A stretch of DNA of 64,000 nucleotides from Platanthera guangdongensis (GCA_039583875.1 CM077153.1:111720568-111784567), one strand, 5' to 3'. Shown: positions 1 to 11,603, counted from the first letter of the stretch. Notes: a model not told the origin generated them from the sequence alone. Numbers and translations: made by a program.

Positions 1-30
1 CGAGTATCATTTCGAATTCAGCGGACAGAA

Positions 31-1782
31 ATGCCAGACCGCCGAGCACGCTCTTCAGACTGCTCCAGTTCTTCGGAGGATTCTCTCTGGGATGCAATCG
101 AGCAAGCTCGCTTTGAGGCCGAGCAATCCCGTAGGCAGACTGACCAACGTCTCGACACGATCAGCCAAGCCCTGCTTGTGTTAACCCAGCGGCTTGCTCC
201 TCAGGCCACAGCAGAACCTGCGAACTCCCCAGTCCGCCAGACTCCAGCTCGCCGAACTCTGCTTCGGCAGTCGCCAGTCACTCGTCGAGGTCCTGTTCAG
301 TTCGCCGCCCCTCTGCGCCCTCAGGAGGAGCAGTTTGCCTCGTTCAGGAATTTCTTAAGAGAAGCAGCCCGGGGCACTCCTGCCCGCCAGCTCCATTTTG
401 CTGACCGCCAGTCCGCCGAGCCCGCGGACTCCGCAGCTTCAGTCCTCCCTTTCTACCCTGCTAAGTTCGAGACTCCATCTCCTTTCGTTGATCGAATTCG
501 ATGGGAGTTGGCTCCAAGCAACTTCAGGGAACCTCGCCTTCCATTCTATTCAGGGGAGACTGATCCAGTTTCCCACCTCCAAGCGTTTGAAGGGGCAGTT
601 GCTTTGAGATGCCTCTCCGACGCTATCAAGTGCAAACTCTTGGTAACCACTCTCGAAGGACAGGCGAGAGAGTGGTTCTACGAGCTGCCTTTGGACACAA
701 TCTCTTCCTTCGCTGAGCTTCGCAGCGAATTGTTGCTGAGGTTTGCCACCTCAAGAAAGAGGAAGGATGGACCAGCCGCTCTCTTTGAAATCAAACAAAG
801 GGATAACAAATCAGTTGCACTATTCGTTGATGGCTTCCAAAAGGAGATCCAAGGGGTAAGGAATGTGAACGCCGACTGCTACAAGGTTGCCTTGATCCAT
901 GGCCTTCGGGAAGGCCCCTTGAAATTTAAAGCAACAACAAAGGCACCTGAGACATACCAAGAGCTGATCTCCATGGTGAACTGCTTCATTGAGGGCGAGA
1001 ACGCCAATCCAACATATGTTTCATCCCTGACAGCCAAGGCTGATGGAAGGTATGCATCTGGTTCTTCTTCTCACAGCAAGCCCCCTAGCCCAGACTTCCA
1101 GCCTCCTTCTCAAAGAGGCCGGAATTTCCGCCATAAGAAACCTTTTCTTGGCCATCAACAGTTTCAGGAGCAGAGACTGTCGTTGGCCGCCACTCCCGCC
1201 ATTCCATTACAAGCACTTCCCATCCACCAGCAAGCAGCCCTGCCTGCTCCGAGCCGATGTGATAATGGCCCCATGGAGGAAATCACAGGTGTGGATCTCG
1301 ACGAAGTCATCTAGATCTTGCAAAAGAAATCGGAGGAAAAGAAGCAAGGGCCTCAGAGAGAGTGGAGGCCAAGGAACAATGCGCACTTCTGCCAGTTCCA
1401 CAAAGAAAAGGGCCACTTGACCGAGGATTGCAAGGCCCTTCGTATGCTAATAGAGAAGCTGCTTGCCTCGGGCAAGATTGACCTGAGCAAGAAGGACTCT
1501 TCTTCTTCGAAGCCATCCACCTCCAAAGGCAAAGAAGTCGCTGAAACTTATCAAGAATGTGTGGAGGTTGAGGACAAAGGCCTTCTGGGGCCAATCAACG
1601 TCCCGGTTGAGTGCTTTGACGCAGATGACGAAGGGGTTTTGGGACGCCTCTTCTTTATCCATGGTGGAGCAGGAACCAAGTCTACTCGGAAATCTTCAAT
1701 CTCAAGGGTCACTCGAGCAGAGGTGGCCTCTTCCTCTTCCATTGCTCCCAAACATCAAATCCGTTCGACGATGCAGTGGTGA
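31..1782 (+). pseudogene. gag: Element D gag (capsid/nucleocapsid), one premature stop
   Basis: Gag would form the cytoplasmic virus-like particle. The ATG at 31 matches the gag start of element A. The first ~130 residues are rich in Ser, Gln, Pro and Arg. A Retrotrans_gag-type domain follows at about residues 195-330, with the typical AREWFYELP and SFAELRSELLLRF stretches. A TAG at 1312-1314 interrupts the frame where element A reads through with CAG. The same frame resumes and carries a zinc-knuckle-like CQFHKEKGHLTEDC (C-X2-H-X4-H-X4-C), the usual Tat form. Near 1750 about 40 bases present in element A are missing, which shifts the frame and ends it at 1782. Domain assignment is firm; the protein is non-functional as it stands. 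Confidence 0.9.
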
Positions 1783-2489
1783 TCAAGGCTGCTATTGGGG
1801 ATTTCACAGTTGATAGGATTCTAGTTGACACTGGAAGCTCAGTCAACTTGTTGTTCAAGTCTACTTTTGAGGCGCTGAAGACTCGAAAGCCTCTGCTTTC
1901 CACTGAAGGGCCACTCTATGTCTTCTCAGGGGAGAGAAAAGAAGTCGAGGGAAGCGTCATCCTGTCGGTGAAGCTTAGAGGGGCAACCAAGCAAGTTCAA
2001 TTCATAGTGGTTGACTCTCCCAGTAGTTATCATGCCATCTTCGGCAGGCCTCTATTGAACAAGTATCAAGCAGTGGTCTCTACCTACCACCTTGCAATCA
2101 AGTTCTTCGCTGATGGACGAATGTGCCGTGTCAGGAGTGACCCAAGGAGTGCAAGGGAGTGCTACGTCCGCACTGTCAACATGGTTTATGCCAGTCCTTC
2201 CCTTGCTCCAGCAGCAGCTGTAGAAGCCTCTCTAAATTCAGAAGCTGCTGCTGATAGCGGAGCTCACCTGGAACCTGCCCAGGTGACGCAAGGAGTCCCC
2301 ATTGCTGAGGGGGAGGTGAGAAAGCTCTCCATCAACTCGGAGTTGCCCGAAGATCAAAAGGCCGAGCTGATCTCCTACTTGTTGAGGAACCTGGATGTCT
2401 TTGCCTGGATAGCGGAAGACATGCCAGGCGTGGATCCAGATGTTGCATGCCACCACCTTAATGTTGATCCCAGCTGCAAGCCTGTGTAA
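1776..2489 (+). pseudogene. pol: Element D aspartic protease and linker to RT
   Basis: This segment cleaves the polyprotein in intact elements. The catalytic D-T-G-S is visible in ILVDTGSSVNLLFKSTFEAL, about 20 residues into the open frame, followed by the flap region and a YHAIFGRPLLN segment typical of Tat proteases. After a low-complexity linker the frame reaches the start of RT (VFAWIAEDMPGVDPDVACHH) and stops at a TAA (2487-2489) where element A has CAA. The next segment continues in the same frame, so this is a nonsense change, not a frame change. It joins gag through the frameshift near 1750. Confidence 0.88.
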
Positions 2490-4259
2490 CAAAAGAAGAG
2501 AGACATAGCAACAAAGCTTGCTGAGCAAATAAGAGAGGAGGTCATGAAGCTCCTCAAGACCAATTTCATTAGTGAAATTCAATACCCAACCTGGATATCA
2601 AATGTTGTAATGGTTAAAAAACCAGGAGGGAAATGGCACATGTGTGTAGATTTTACAAAACTCAATAAAGCATGCCCCAAAGATTGTTACCTCTTGCCTC
2701 GGATAGATTCTTTAGTTTATTCTGCAGTAGGGTACTCTTGCATGAGTTTCTTATATGCATTTTCTGGTTATCATCAGATAAGAATGCATAAGTCTGACGT
2801 TCCTCATATGTCATTCATTACCAATGATGGTTGCTACTGTTATCTTGTGATGCCCTTTGAGCTTAAAAATGCTGGTGCAACTTATCAACGCATGATGGAC
2901 CGTGTGTTTAAGCAACAGAAACGAAGAAATCTAGAAGTGTATGTAGGCGAACTCTTGATTAAGAGTAAATCATTTTCACTGCACTTGCAAGATCTAGCAG
3001 AGAGGTTCGCTACTCTGCGTAGATATAAAATGAAGCTTAACCCGTTGATGTGCACCTTTGGGGAAAGTAAGGGGAAGTTCCTTGGTCATCTCCTTACTCC
3101 TGAAGGACTTGCCCCCAATCCAGATAAAGTAAAAGCTATTCTTGATATGCCTACCCCCCGTTCACCTAAGGAAGTTCAGCAGTTAGGGGGGAGGCTAGCA
3201 GGTCTTGCGAGGTTCCTTTCTCGGGTTGGGGATAGGAGTGCTCCTTTCTTTAAAACTCTTCGAGGAGCATCTAAGTTTGAGTGGACAGAAGAATGTTCCC
3301 AGGCCTTTGAGCAGTTGAAGAAGCAACTGACTTCAACGCCTCTGCTTCAGAGTCCCCGGCCAGGGGAGATGCTTTTCTTATACTTGGGTGTTGGCCCGGA
3401 GGCTGTCAGCTCTGTTCTTCTTCGAGAAGAATGCAGGAAACAGTTCCCGATCTACTATGTCAGCCATATTCTGAAAAGTGCCGAGACACGGTACCCGATT
3501 CTGGAGAAGTTAGCCTTGGCACTAGTCATGTCAGCTCGCAGACTCCGTCCGTATTTCCAAGCGCACTCGATTCAAGTTATCACCGATCAACCTTTGAAAG
3601 GAGTGTTGGTGAAACCGGAGCATTCTGGCAGATTAGCCAAATGGGAGATAGAATTAAGTGAATTTGAAATCTCTTATGTGCCCAAGATAGCCATCAAAGC
3701 TCAAGTTCTAGCAGACTTCCTGATTGACACGCCAGAGTCCAGTTCTAGTCAAGCAGAAAGGTCACCTTTGGCTTGGACCATCTATGTTGATGGTGCCTCA
3801 GGTAAGAGTTCTTCTGGAGCAGGAGTGGTTCTCATTAACCCAAACGGCGTCAAACTGGAGCAGGCCATCAAGTTTTATTTTCCAGTAACCAATAACCAGG
3901 CCGAATATGAAGCTTTGCTAGCAAGCTTGAGACTTGCAAGGGAACTCGGGATTGATCATGTTCATATTAAAACTGATTCTCTGGTAATGCCGTCGCAAGT
4001 CCTTGGCAACTTTGAAACAAGAGAGGCGATTTTGAAGAAATATCTTGCTCTTGTTAAAATAGAAGTCGACAAGTTCAAGAGCTTTACCATTGAGCACATC
4101 TCTAGAACCGAAAATGAGGAGGCAGATGTTCTTGCTAAGTATGGGTTGCTCTCAGGAGGAACAACTTCCGAGCTCTTCCGCCCAGCAGTGGAGGAAGGAG
4201 AATTGATGCAGGTTGATCAAGGTTCCTCCTGGATGGACCCATTCATTCTTTATCTGTGA
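2490..4259 (+). pseudogene. pol: Element D reverse transcriptase, RNase H and second (archaeal-type) RNase H
   Basis: RT begins with IQYPTWISNVVMVKKPGGKW and VDFTKLNKACPKD. The catalytic YVDD seen in element A reads YVGE here (near 2940), so the polymerase would be dead; MPFELKNAGATYQRMMDRV also has Glu for the usual Gly. The first RNase H has lost its motif strength, as is usual in the Tat clade (IYYVSHILKSAETRYPILEK). A second RNase H follows at about 3770-4150 with the acidic set visible in WTIYVDGASG, NQAEYEALLA, KTDS and ENEEADVLAK. The dual RNase H is a Tat-lineage hallmark. The segment ends at a TGA (4257-4259) inside the linker to integrase. Confidence 0.9.
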
Positions 4260-5483
4260 ACAGAAGATTTTCACCATTCAATCAAAGATAAGAAAAAGTT
4301 CAGAATAAAAGCAGCTCACTATTACTTAGTGGCAGGAATCCTCTATAGAAGAACATTCCTCTCTACCATGTCTAGATGTGTTTCAGAAGAAGAAGCTCCC
4401 GTTGTTTTGCAAGAAGTTCATTCAGGAGAGTGTGGAAGTCACTCGGGAGCAAGAACCTTGGAAAGACGGATCCTGCGGTAGGGATATTTCTGGCCCACCA
4501 TGAAGGGAGACTCTGAGGCTTACGCTAGAAAGTGTGTTCAATGCCAGAAGTTTGCTCCACTTCAACACCAGATAGCTCAGTCACTCAGATCGATTGCAAC
4601 TCCTTGGCCCTTCGCAGTATGGTGAATGGATCTGTTTGGTCCTTTTCCCATGGCAAGCGGACAACGACGTTTCATCATAGTGATGATCGACTACTTCAGC
4701 AAGTGGATTGAAGCAAAGGCATTGGCAAAGACAACGACTCAGGTCATCAAAAATTTCATTTGGGGAGAGATCATCTGCTGACATGGAATACCTATGGCTA
4801 TAATCACTGATAATGGGCCACAATTCAACAACTCAGAGTTGATTGATTTTTGCAAGCAGATCAGAACAGAGCTGCGGTTTGCATCAGTCCATCATCCCAG
4901 TAGCAATGGCCAAGTCGAAGCAGCCAACAAGCAGATCCTTAATTTGCTCAAGAAGAAAGTGCAGAATCTCAAGGGCAGCTGGGCTGATCAACTTCCATCA
5001 GTCCTCTGGTCCCTTAGAACAACACCTTCATCCACAACTGGCGAGACTCCATTCAAACTTTCTCATGGCTCAGAGGCCCTCATTCCAGTTGAGTTTGAAG
5101 TCCCATCACACAGAGTTCTGCTCGCAAGGCAAGGCATTGAGGATTGGCTTGAGCTGAACAGTGAAGAGATGAAATTCAACTTCGAACACATTGAGGAAAT
5201 TAGAGACAAAGAAGCAATAAGGCAGGACGAGGTCAAGAGGAGGATGACCCGATATTTGGACCAGAACATAAGGATCAAACACTTTCAAGTGGGAGATCTA
5301 GTTCTTAAGAAAGGTCACACTACTACAAGAGCTGGTTCAGTTTTAAAACTTAATCTGAACTGGGCCGGCCCCTTCATTGTCAAAGAAGCGTTAAAAAACG
5401 GCGCCTACCGCTTGCAAACATACGAGGGAGAGGATATGCCACATACATTGAGTGGGGATGATCTCAAACAGTTCTATTCCTGA
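4260..5483 (+). pseudogene. pol: Element D integrase with several stop codons
   Basis: Integrase inserts the cDNA. The zinc-binding H-H-C-C is visible (VHSGECGSHSG ... CVQCQKFAP). The catalytic D, D and E lie in the MDLFGPF, TDNGPQF and NGQVEAANK motifs. In-frame stops occur near 4481 (TAG), 4623 (TGA in place of Trp before MDLFGPF) and 4780 (TGA before HGIPMA). From 4794 the frame is open to the natural stop at 5481-5483. The C-terminal GDLVLK and NWAGPFIVKEAL region is the usual gypsy integrase tail. Element A carries the same domain without stops. Confidence 0.9.
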
Positions 5484-6084
5484 ACCTTCTCTTTTCTATT
5501 CTATGTATCCTCTTCAAGAATCAAAGGATTCATACTGTCACTTTTCCTAATTTTTTCTCTTTCTCTCCCAAACATCAATAACGGTTGCCTGATACCAGGA
5601 GACATCGCCGAGTTCAGCAAAACCTCCCCTAGAGTTGTTGTCATTAGCGTAACACCACAAAGACCACGTGCTGCGAGGAGATTTCGCGCCGTGTAGTGGG
5701 AGCTTGCAGGCTCTAGTGCGGTAGGATTCTGAACTTCGGATCCCGGCTAGTACCTGACCCCATCTCTGCATTATGGAGGGACAGGGTGGGAGTTAAGCTC
5801 TACCACGCCGCATTAGGGATATCGTTACAACTTCGATGAGCACGTGAGGAATGTTATGCCACTGCGGCTCACCTGGCCACGGGTCATCTTAGTTTGTAAC
5901 CCTCGAACACTCCGTGGTACCCTCAAGCAGTGCCTGCAGGAGACCCACAGCTTGGTTGATCTTGAGGAAAGTTATGACGCTCCGGCCGCAAACTACCAAA
6001 AAGATCAACTTAGACTGTACTCCAGGCAAGAGGGCAGAGGACCATTCCGGCAAGTCTGCATCTTGCTCTTCACAGGGAATCTAG
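5484..6084. other. Element D spacer between integrase and tandem repeats
   Basis: No coding sequence is supported. The stretch is homologous, in the opposite orientation, to about 44460-45129 of element A, so it is part of the element. Its role is unknown; it would lie in the 3' untranslated part of the gag-pol transcript. Confidence 0.7.
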
Positions 6085-6773
6085 TTAGTGCAGACTGATT
6101 TTCTATATCCGCGCAGTCCGCTGGTTTTCCTTGGGTTGATCGTATAGCTTGTGGCCCGGTAAGAGAAGCAATGCCATCCGCACCTGCCCACCTGGTCGCA
6201 AGCTATAGGTCATTTTATCTAGTTAGTGCGGACTGATTTTCTATATCCGCGCAGTCCGCTGGTTTTCCTTGGGTTGATCGTATAGCCTGTGGCCCGGTGA
6301 GAAAAGCAATGCCTACCGCACCTGCCCACCTGGTCGCAAGTGATAGGTCATTTCATCTATTTAGTGCGGACTGATTTTCTATATCCGCGCAGTCCGCTGG
6401 TTTTCCTTGGGTTGATTTTATAGCTTGTATCCTGGTGAGAAAAGCAATGCCTACCGCACCTGCCCACCTGGTCGCAAGCTATAGGTCATTTCATCTATTT
6501 AGTGCGGACTGATTTTCTATATCCGCGCAGTCCTCTGGTTTTCCTTGGGTTGATTTATAGCTTGTAGCCCGGTGAGAAAAGCAATGCATACCGCACCTGC
6601 CCACCTGGTCGCAAGCTATAGGTCATTTCATCTATTTAGTGCAGAATGATTTTCTATATCCACGCAGTCCGCCGATTTTCCTTGGTTATTTTATAGCTTG
6701 TGACCCGGTGAGAAAAGCAAAGTCTACCTCACCTGCCCACCTGGTCGCAAGCTATACATTTCTATTAAAATAT
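6085..6773. repeat. Five 138-bp tandem repeats with nested inverted repeats (element D)
   Basis: Units start at 6085, 6223, 6361, 6499 and 6636 (period 138, 138, 138, 137). Each holds two inverted repeats: GCGGACTG ... CAGTCCGC about 14 bases apart, and TATAGCTTG ... CAAGCTATA about 50 bases apart. A degenerate half unit follows to about 6830. The array sits where gag-pol and the antisense gene pair converge tail to tail. An amplified tandem repeat at this place is a known Retand trait. Element A has the equivalent array on the other strand. Confidence 0.9.
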
Positions 6774-7175
6774 GCCGAGATGCGAATTATATCCGCTCAG
6801 TCCGCTGAGTTGTTTTTCAGCTTATATTATCAAGTTTAAAAAATTGACAAAGAGAATTGTGGGCTGCTATTAGAACTCGACAGAGCCCGCCTGATATTAT
6901 CATCAATTATTTTCTTACGACGGACAGTGGCAGGATTGATAAATGAAATTTCCTAATCAGCAAGCCAAAAAACACAGTATGGATGATCTGTGTATCACGC
7001 GGACTGCTAAATCAGATCGAACTTAATCACATTAAATGCAGAAAATAAAGAACATTGCAGGAAACACACTGATGCTAGAATATCCTTTCTATTTGATCAA
7101 AAAATTTTACATCTTTTCATCTATGCGGCGGACTACAAACATGAGTCCGCTCAATGTACAAAAAGCAAAAATACA
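6774..7175. other. Element D spacer downstream of aORF2
   Basis: No gene seen. It would hold the 3' untranslated region of the minus-strand aORF2 gene. Short GCGGAC/GTCCGC words recur here as elsewhere in the element. Confidence 0.6.
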
Positions 7176-9022
7176 TTAATCTTCAGTAGTCTTCTGTTTC
7201 TTTTCAGCAGGAGGTGCAGGGCTTAGGCCTTCAACATTGATCTCCGGAGAATAGCCCTCTGAGCCACTTCCACTGCTGCTATCTGATCCAGTGCTCGTCG
7301 GGGACTCGCTATGCGACCTCTCGTCAGCAGAGGAAGATGCAGAGGTGTCGGACTCGGCGGACTGCTCTCCGCCTCGCTGGCTTGAGCTAGTGTCGTCAGT
7401 TGTTACCTTGACGCCTTGTTCTTCACCTTCTTCTTCGCCACCTTCTACTTCTTCTTCTCCGCCTTCCTCTTCCTCCTCGATGATAACATCTTTGCCCTTT
7501 TCAGCCCGCTCCATTGCTGCAACCTGCTCTGTTAACTCTGGGAAGAGCTCCAAGAAGGGAACGCCATCCACTCCCTCCTTTGCAAAGCCGCCGTGGACAA
7601 ATCGCTCGATGGCGACCTCAACAGTTTCCTTCACAAAGGGGAGCATGGAGGCCTAGAAATTGTTATTCTCCAAGTCGTAAGCGACCTGCGCAAAACAAAG
7701 GAGCAAACATTAGTTCGCGGTGGACTACAAATTAAGGCCGCTGCAAATTCAATTCACCCCAAGCTCTTCCTTTTGCTGAGCGACTTTCTTCCCTAACCAC
7801 GCATTTCTCTCCTTGAGCACCTTGTTATCTTCTTGAAGCTACTCGTTCTGTCTAAGCAGGTCTCTGGACAAGGAGGAGACAATGTGGTTCATCACCACAC
7901 TGTTCGCACTAGCCTGGGAGGCTAGCAGGGGGAGATCGGCAGCGGTCACCTTCTTCAGATCGCTCAAGTTGCGCTTTCCATAGAGGGCGGAAATCGCAAC
8001 ATGAGCATGGCGATTTATTCTCGAGCTTCTCCACGAAGGAAGCGCGGTCGACAAGTGAACATGCTTGTTCTTGTTATGCCAGTGGATCATCGGGTTCCCC
8101 CTAAGATCCTTCTGGCGGTTTCCGAAGCCTTGCATTGAAAAACTCTCAGAAGAGGAGTAGCCCGCCGCAGGATCCCCCTCTTCTTTTCTCTTCCTTGCAA
8201 CCTCTTGTTTCTTTTCTCTTTGTGTAGGCGTGAATCCGCCGGGCGTCTGTGGTAGATTGGCGGGTACAGCCAAGGTCGCTGCAAAAGCAGAGGAGTTAAA
8301 CACAAAGGTCGCTGCGGATACAAATATTCAGTTCGCAAAAGCTTACTTTCTTCGCGCGACACGTCCGCCAAGCACGCCAGCAGCGGAACGTAGTACTCTA
8401 TATCGAGCCTGGCATCGGCTAAGAATTTGATGATGGCAGACTCCATCACGTCCAGTGGGGCACTCTTGAAATCAGAGTCCGCGCGCACTTGCGGATAAGT
8501 GTGCGCGAACCCTAGGTCGCCTTCGAAGATTAAGAACCTGGAGGTCCAGTTGTGGATCTTGTTTGGAAGGCCCATAACCTTCATTCCTCTGCAGTAAAAG
8601 CATATTACTCCCTTGTATGGGCGGCCTCCAGATGAGGTTATTGAGCAGACGGAGAACATCTTGCGGAAGACGTTCATAGAGAAAGCAATCTTCTCAGACC
8701 GCAAGTAAGAGATGAAGCTGCAAACAGCAGCAAGAGTGTTGGGCGCGAGCTGGCCCGACACCATTCCATAAAGTTAAACAATTTTAGCGAGCTCCCATAA
8801 TAGCGGAAACTTGAATCCGCTGTCAAAACGATCTATAGGTATGGCTATCTGAGTTGTCGTTGAAAAATTCAGCCTTTCTTCATGAGCTGGAAGGAGGACA
8901 AGAAGGTTTGAGTTCGCCATCTTATTCTCGACAAAGGCCTCAAGATCGGCCTTTGTTAGTGTGCACTTTCGGTGGTCGGCGGCGTGGAAAGCAACTGCAG
9001 CATCGGTCCTGGCGGACACCAT
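7176..9022 (-). pseudogene. Element D antisense gene 2 (aORF2), three exons, three stop codons
   Basis: Read on the minus strand from ATG 9022-9020. Exons: 9022-8347, 8278-7758 and 7685-7176 (676, 521 and 510 bases, identical to element A). Introns are 68 and 72 bases, with donors GTAAGC and GTGAAT and acceptors ending TTTGCAG and GCGCAG. Exon 1 resembles the 'putative gypsy type transposon' family (PF04195-like): an IPIDRFDSGFKFPLLWEL block, a GQLAPNTLAAV block and a LPNKIHNWTSRFLIFEGDLG block. Exon 3 ends in an acidic and Ser-rich tail. Stops interrupt exon 1 (about 8775), exon 2 (about 7840) and exon 3 (about 7653). Family membership comes from motif recall and should be tested by profile search. 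Function is unknown. Confidence 0.8.
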
Positions 9023-9085
9023 TTTCGCAGGCCGCCGGGTCTTCAGCTCCAATAGGTTTCCTGCATAGAAGAATAGGCAGGGCTA

Positions 9086-9093
9086 TATTTATA
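9086..9093 (-). promoter_or_regulatory. TATA box of aORF2 in element D
   Basis: Reads TATAAATA on the minus strand, 64 bases upstream of the aORF2 ATG. The same box stands at the matching place in elements A, C and F. Confidence 0.65.
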
Positions 9094-9503
9094 GTAATAG
9101 GGTCTGACAGCTTTTTGGGCCAGGCCACAGCTCGTTTTTCCAGTCCGCGTGGTCCGCAAATATTCAATTATTCACAGCAAAAATTAAAAATAACGCGGAC
9201 ACAAACTTAAATTCACATGCCAAGCAAAGTTCAAAGCTCAAAATAAGGCGGACACAGTTTCAGTCCGCCCAGCTCGCGACATTTCCCACCTGCAGACAAG
9301 TTAAATTATGAGAAGCAGACACAGAATTAGTCCGCACAGTTCGCCGCAGATCACACCAAAAATTAGCAACATAATTTGCGGATATCTTATTCAGTCTGCA
9401 TAAATCGCAGCACAGTTCATTGTAGTCCACAGCATAGAGGATTGTTTAAAAACACACATAATTATACATCAAAACAAATTGAATAGTTCGTGGTTACGCG
9501 GAC
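9094..9503. other. Element D intergenic region between aORF1 and aORF2
   Basis: No coding sequence. It is dense in AGTCCGC, GCGGAC and related words (for example around 9138, 9194, 9246, 9264 and 9330). It would hold the aORF1 3' end and the upstream part of the aORF2 promoter. Confidence 0.6.
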
Positions 9504-11464
9504 TCAGCGGTCTTTAGCTTCAGACCGTATTGGCCTTTCCGTCCGATCTCTGCACAAGTGCGCAGCTTGGTCGCTAATTTGGAGAATCTCGCTATACAGG
9601 CGGCAGATGTGATGATGAATGATGTTAATAGTCTGGTGCATGTGGGCAGCCTCCTGATCTACCCAGCTAAGGGGAACCATTGGCTCCATATCGGCCTCGG
9701 CTCCTCATCCGTGGCCTGTTGGCCACCACCCGCCGGTGCTACGACCTCCGGAGCAACGCGATCTGGAAATCGCGACCTCTGCTCAGCAACCTCAGCAGCC
9801 CGCTTCCCTTTTTCTTCCCGCGTCAATGCCAAGTGCTTGCCCTTGTAGAAGCGGACATCATCGGCGAGCCTCTTCTTCTCCCTATCGGACCTCTCCAGCG
9901 CCCTCGAGATGCTAGCGATCTGGTCCTTTAGGGCTTTCTCGCGCTCCGCGGACGCTTTCTCGCACTCCTCCGCCTTCTTTAACTATGCTTTAATATTCTG
10001 AATTTCAGCTTGAAATTTCCTTTCTAACTCCCTGATATCGCTCAGGATGGGATGTTCATCTCTTGCGGATTCCTCATGCGAGACCGCGTCAACACCTGTA
10101 CTCGGAGTGACCACAATTTCCCCACTCTCGACAGAGCCTGGTGGGGACTTTCTACCGGCAACAAAGAAAGTCAACTTCACATTCAAAAACAATCCGCGGC
10201 GGACTCAAAGAAAGGATAAAAGATCATATTTGGACATAGCAGCAGCGAGTTGACGACTATCGAAGAAGACAAGCCACCTTGCCCGCTCCGGGTCAAAAAT
10301 GCTTAACTGCTTCTTCCATTAACGATGGACTTTAACTCTTTGCTTAACAGCAGAACTTTTTGAAACAACAATGTCGTCAGTTTCGGTAATGATCTTAATT
10401 GGTCTCGACTTCCGCGGCGGCGACCTGTAAAGCCACTGACGCTTAAAATACTTAGGCGTCGGTTGAAAATTACCTGTCCGCAACAGCTCTGTGGCAGTCC
10501 GCAGATCTTCAACATTCTTGTCCGCCGTGGCCTGCTTCGAGGGAGCCTCCACCGCAGCTACATGAGCGGCAATTTGTTTCTTCTGCTCCTCTATCTTTTC
10601 CTTCAGTCTCTCCCTATCCTGTTCCTCAGCAGCGGATAAGGAGATGAGTTCGCCACCCTTATGCCCAAGGACTTCCACCTCAGATTGCTGCAGTACAAAC
10701 AACAAGGATTCGTGGATTAGGTCAAGTCGATCGACGTCTATGGAATCGATTATCTCATCCGTGGATAAACTGACCGTGGAGATGGAATTGTCCCCCTGGA
10801 TTTGGGCCTCCGGTGTAATCAAGTCGCTGCTGGGAACTTCTTTCTCCCATGGCCTATGCTGCAAGTCCACATCTCCAGTCCCCTTGGAGATATTCTTCTC
10901 CTTCATCGCTCGCAACTTCTTTTCAACCCGCTTAGCCACGGTCGACCCATCCCTTTTTCTCTTTTTTCTAGAAGCTCTTTTCTCGGCAGAGTCCGCGACA
11001 GCCTTTCCTAAATCAGGCTGGCTCTCACGGACCGTCTCAGGGTTCGCAGCGACCAATGCCTGCGAATACGCAACATCTTCTCCCTCAGTCTGCATATCTT
11101 CATCAAGATTAACGATGGGCACCTGGGCGTTGGGGGAAGATATTTTGGCCTCATTGTGTTCTCCAATGGTGTCCGCCAAATTTGCGATTTTCTGGGAGTG
11201 GGCGGTGTCCGACAGAGTTAGTAAATTCTCACTTCTCAGTGGCTGTTCAGCATGAGAGACGACATCAACTTCCTTCTCGCGCGCAGTTATCTCAGCATGG
11301 CGGGCTGCCTTCTCAGCAGGCTTCTAGTCATGGGAGCTCTCTACTGTGGAGCGGACAAGCTCCCCTCTCGTCATTCTCTTGATTATTTTCTTAGTTTTCA
11401 TTGGTGTTATTGGCTTCTCACTTTTTGCAGTGAGGTTAGTGAAGAAAGCACCAAGCCTTGCCAT
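9504..11464 (-). pseudogene. Element D antisense gene 1 (aORF1), coiled-coil protein, broken
   Basis: Read on the minus strand from ATG 11464-11462, whose first residues (MARLGAFF) match element A. Visible segments: a basic N-terminus; an acidic middle; a KKRKRDG nuclear-signal-like stretch; a long Glu/Lys/Arg coiled coil (about 10640-10490); WLYRSPP and IITETDDIVVS blocks; then a second charged coil and a conserved tail REAAHMH...INIIHHH, with EILQISDQAAHLCRDR before the stop at 9504. Stops lie near 11325 and at 10319. A frame change near 10160-10190 may be an intron or damage. Not assigned to a known family. It lies upstream of aORF2 on the same strand. Confidence 0.7.
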
Positions 11465-11549
11465 GCCGGACTGCAAAGTGGAGACCGTAAGTGGTGAGTA
11501 GCGCCCCGTGTCGATCGGGATTTTAAAACAGTTCCAGGCCCTCCAGCGA

Positions 11550-11557
11550 TATTTATA
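11550..11557 (-). promoter_or_regulatory. TATA box of aORF1 in element D
   Basis: TATAAATA on the minus strand, 86 bases upstream of the aORF1 ATG and about 90 bases inside the 3' LTR. Element A has TATAAATA at the matching place. Confidence 0.65.
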
Positions 11558-11603
11558 GCACTGGCGGCATTAATGAGGATTGCGGACTCGGCGGTTAAGA
11601 AAA

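Noticed and set aside
7291..7656. 121-codon + strand Ser-rich ORF
   Set aside because: Complement of the Glu/Ser-rich tail of aORF2.
8087..8340. C-terminal extension of the 225-codon minus ORF
   Set aside because: Sequence beyond 8346 is intron and frame-shifted exon 2; the splice GTAAGC...TTTGCAG restores homology with element A.
10644..11255. 203-codon + strand ORF
   Set aside because: It is the shadow of the minus-strand aORF1 of element D; no start context or homology, and the other strand has the conserved protein.
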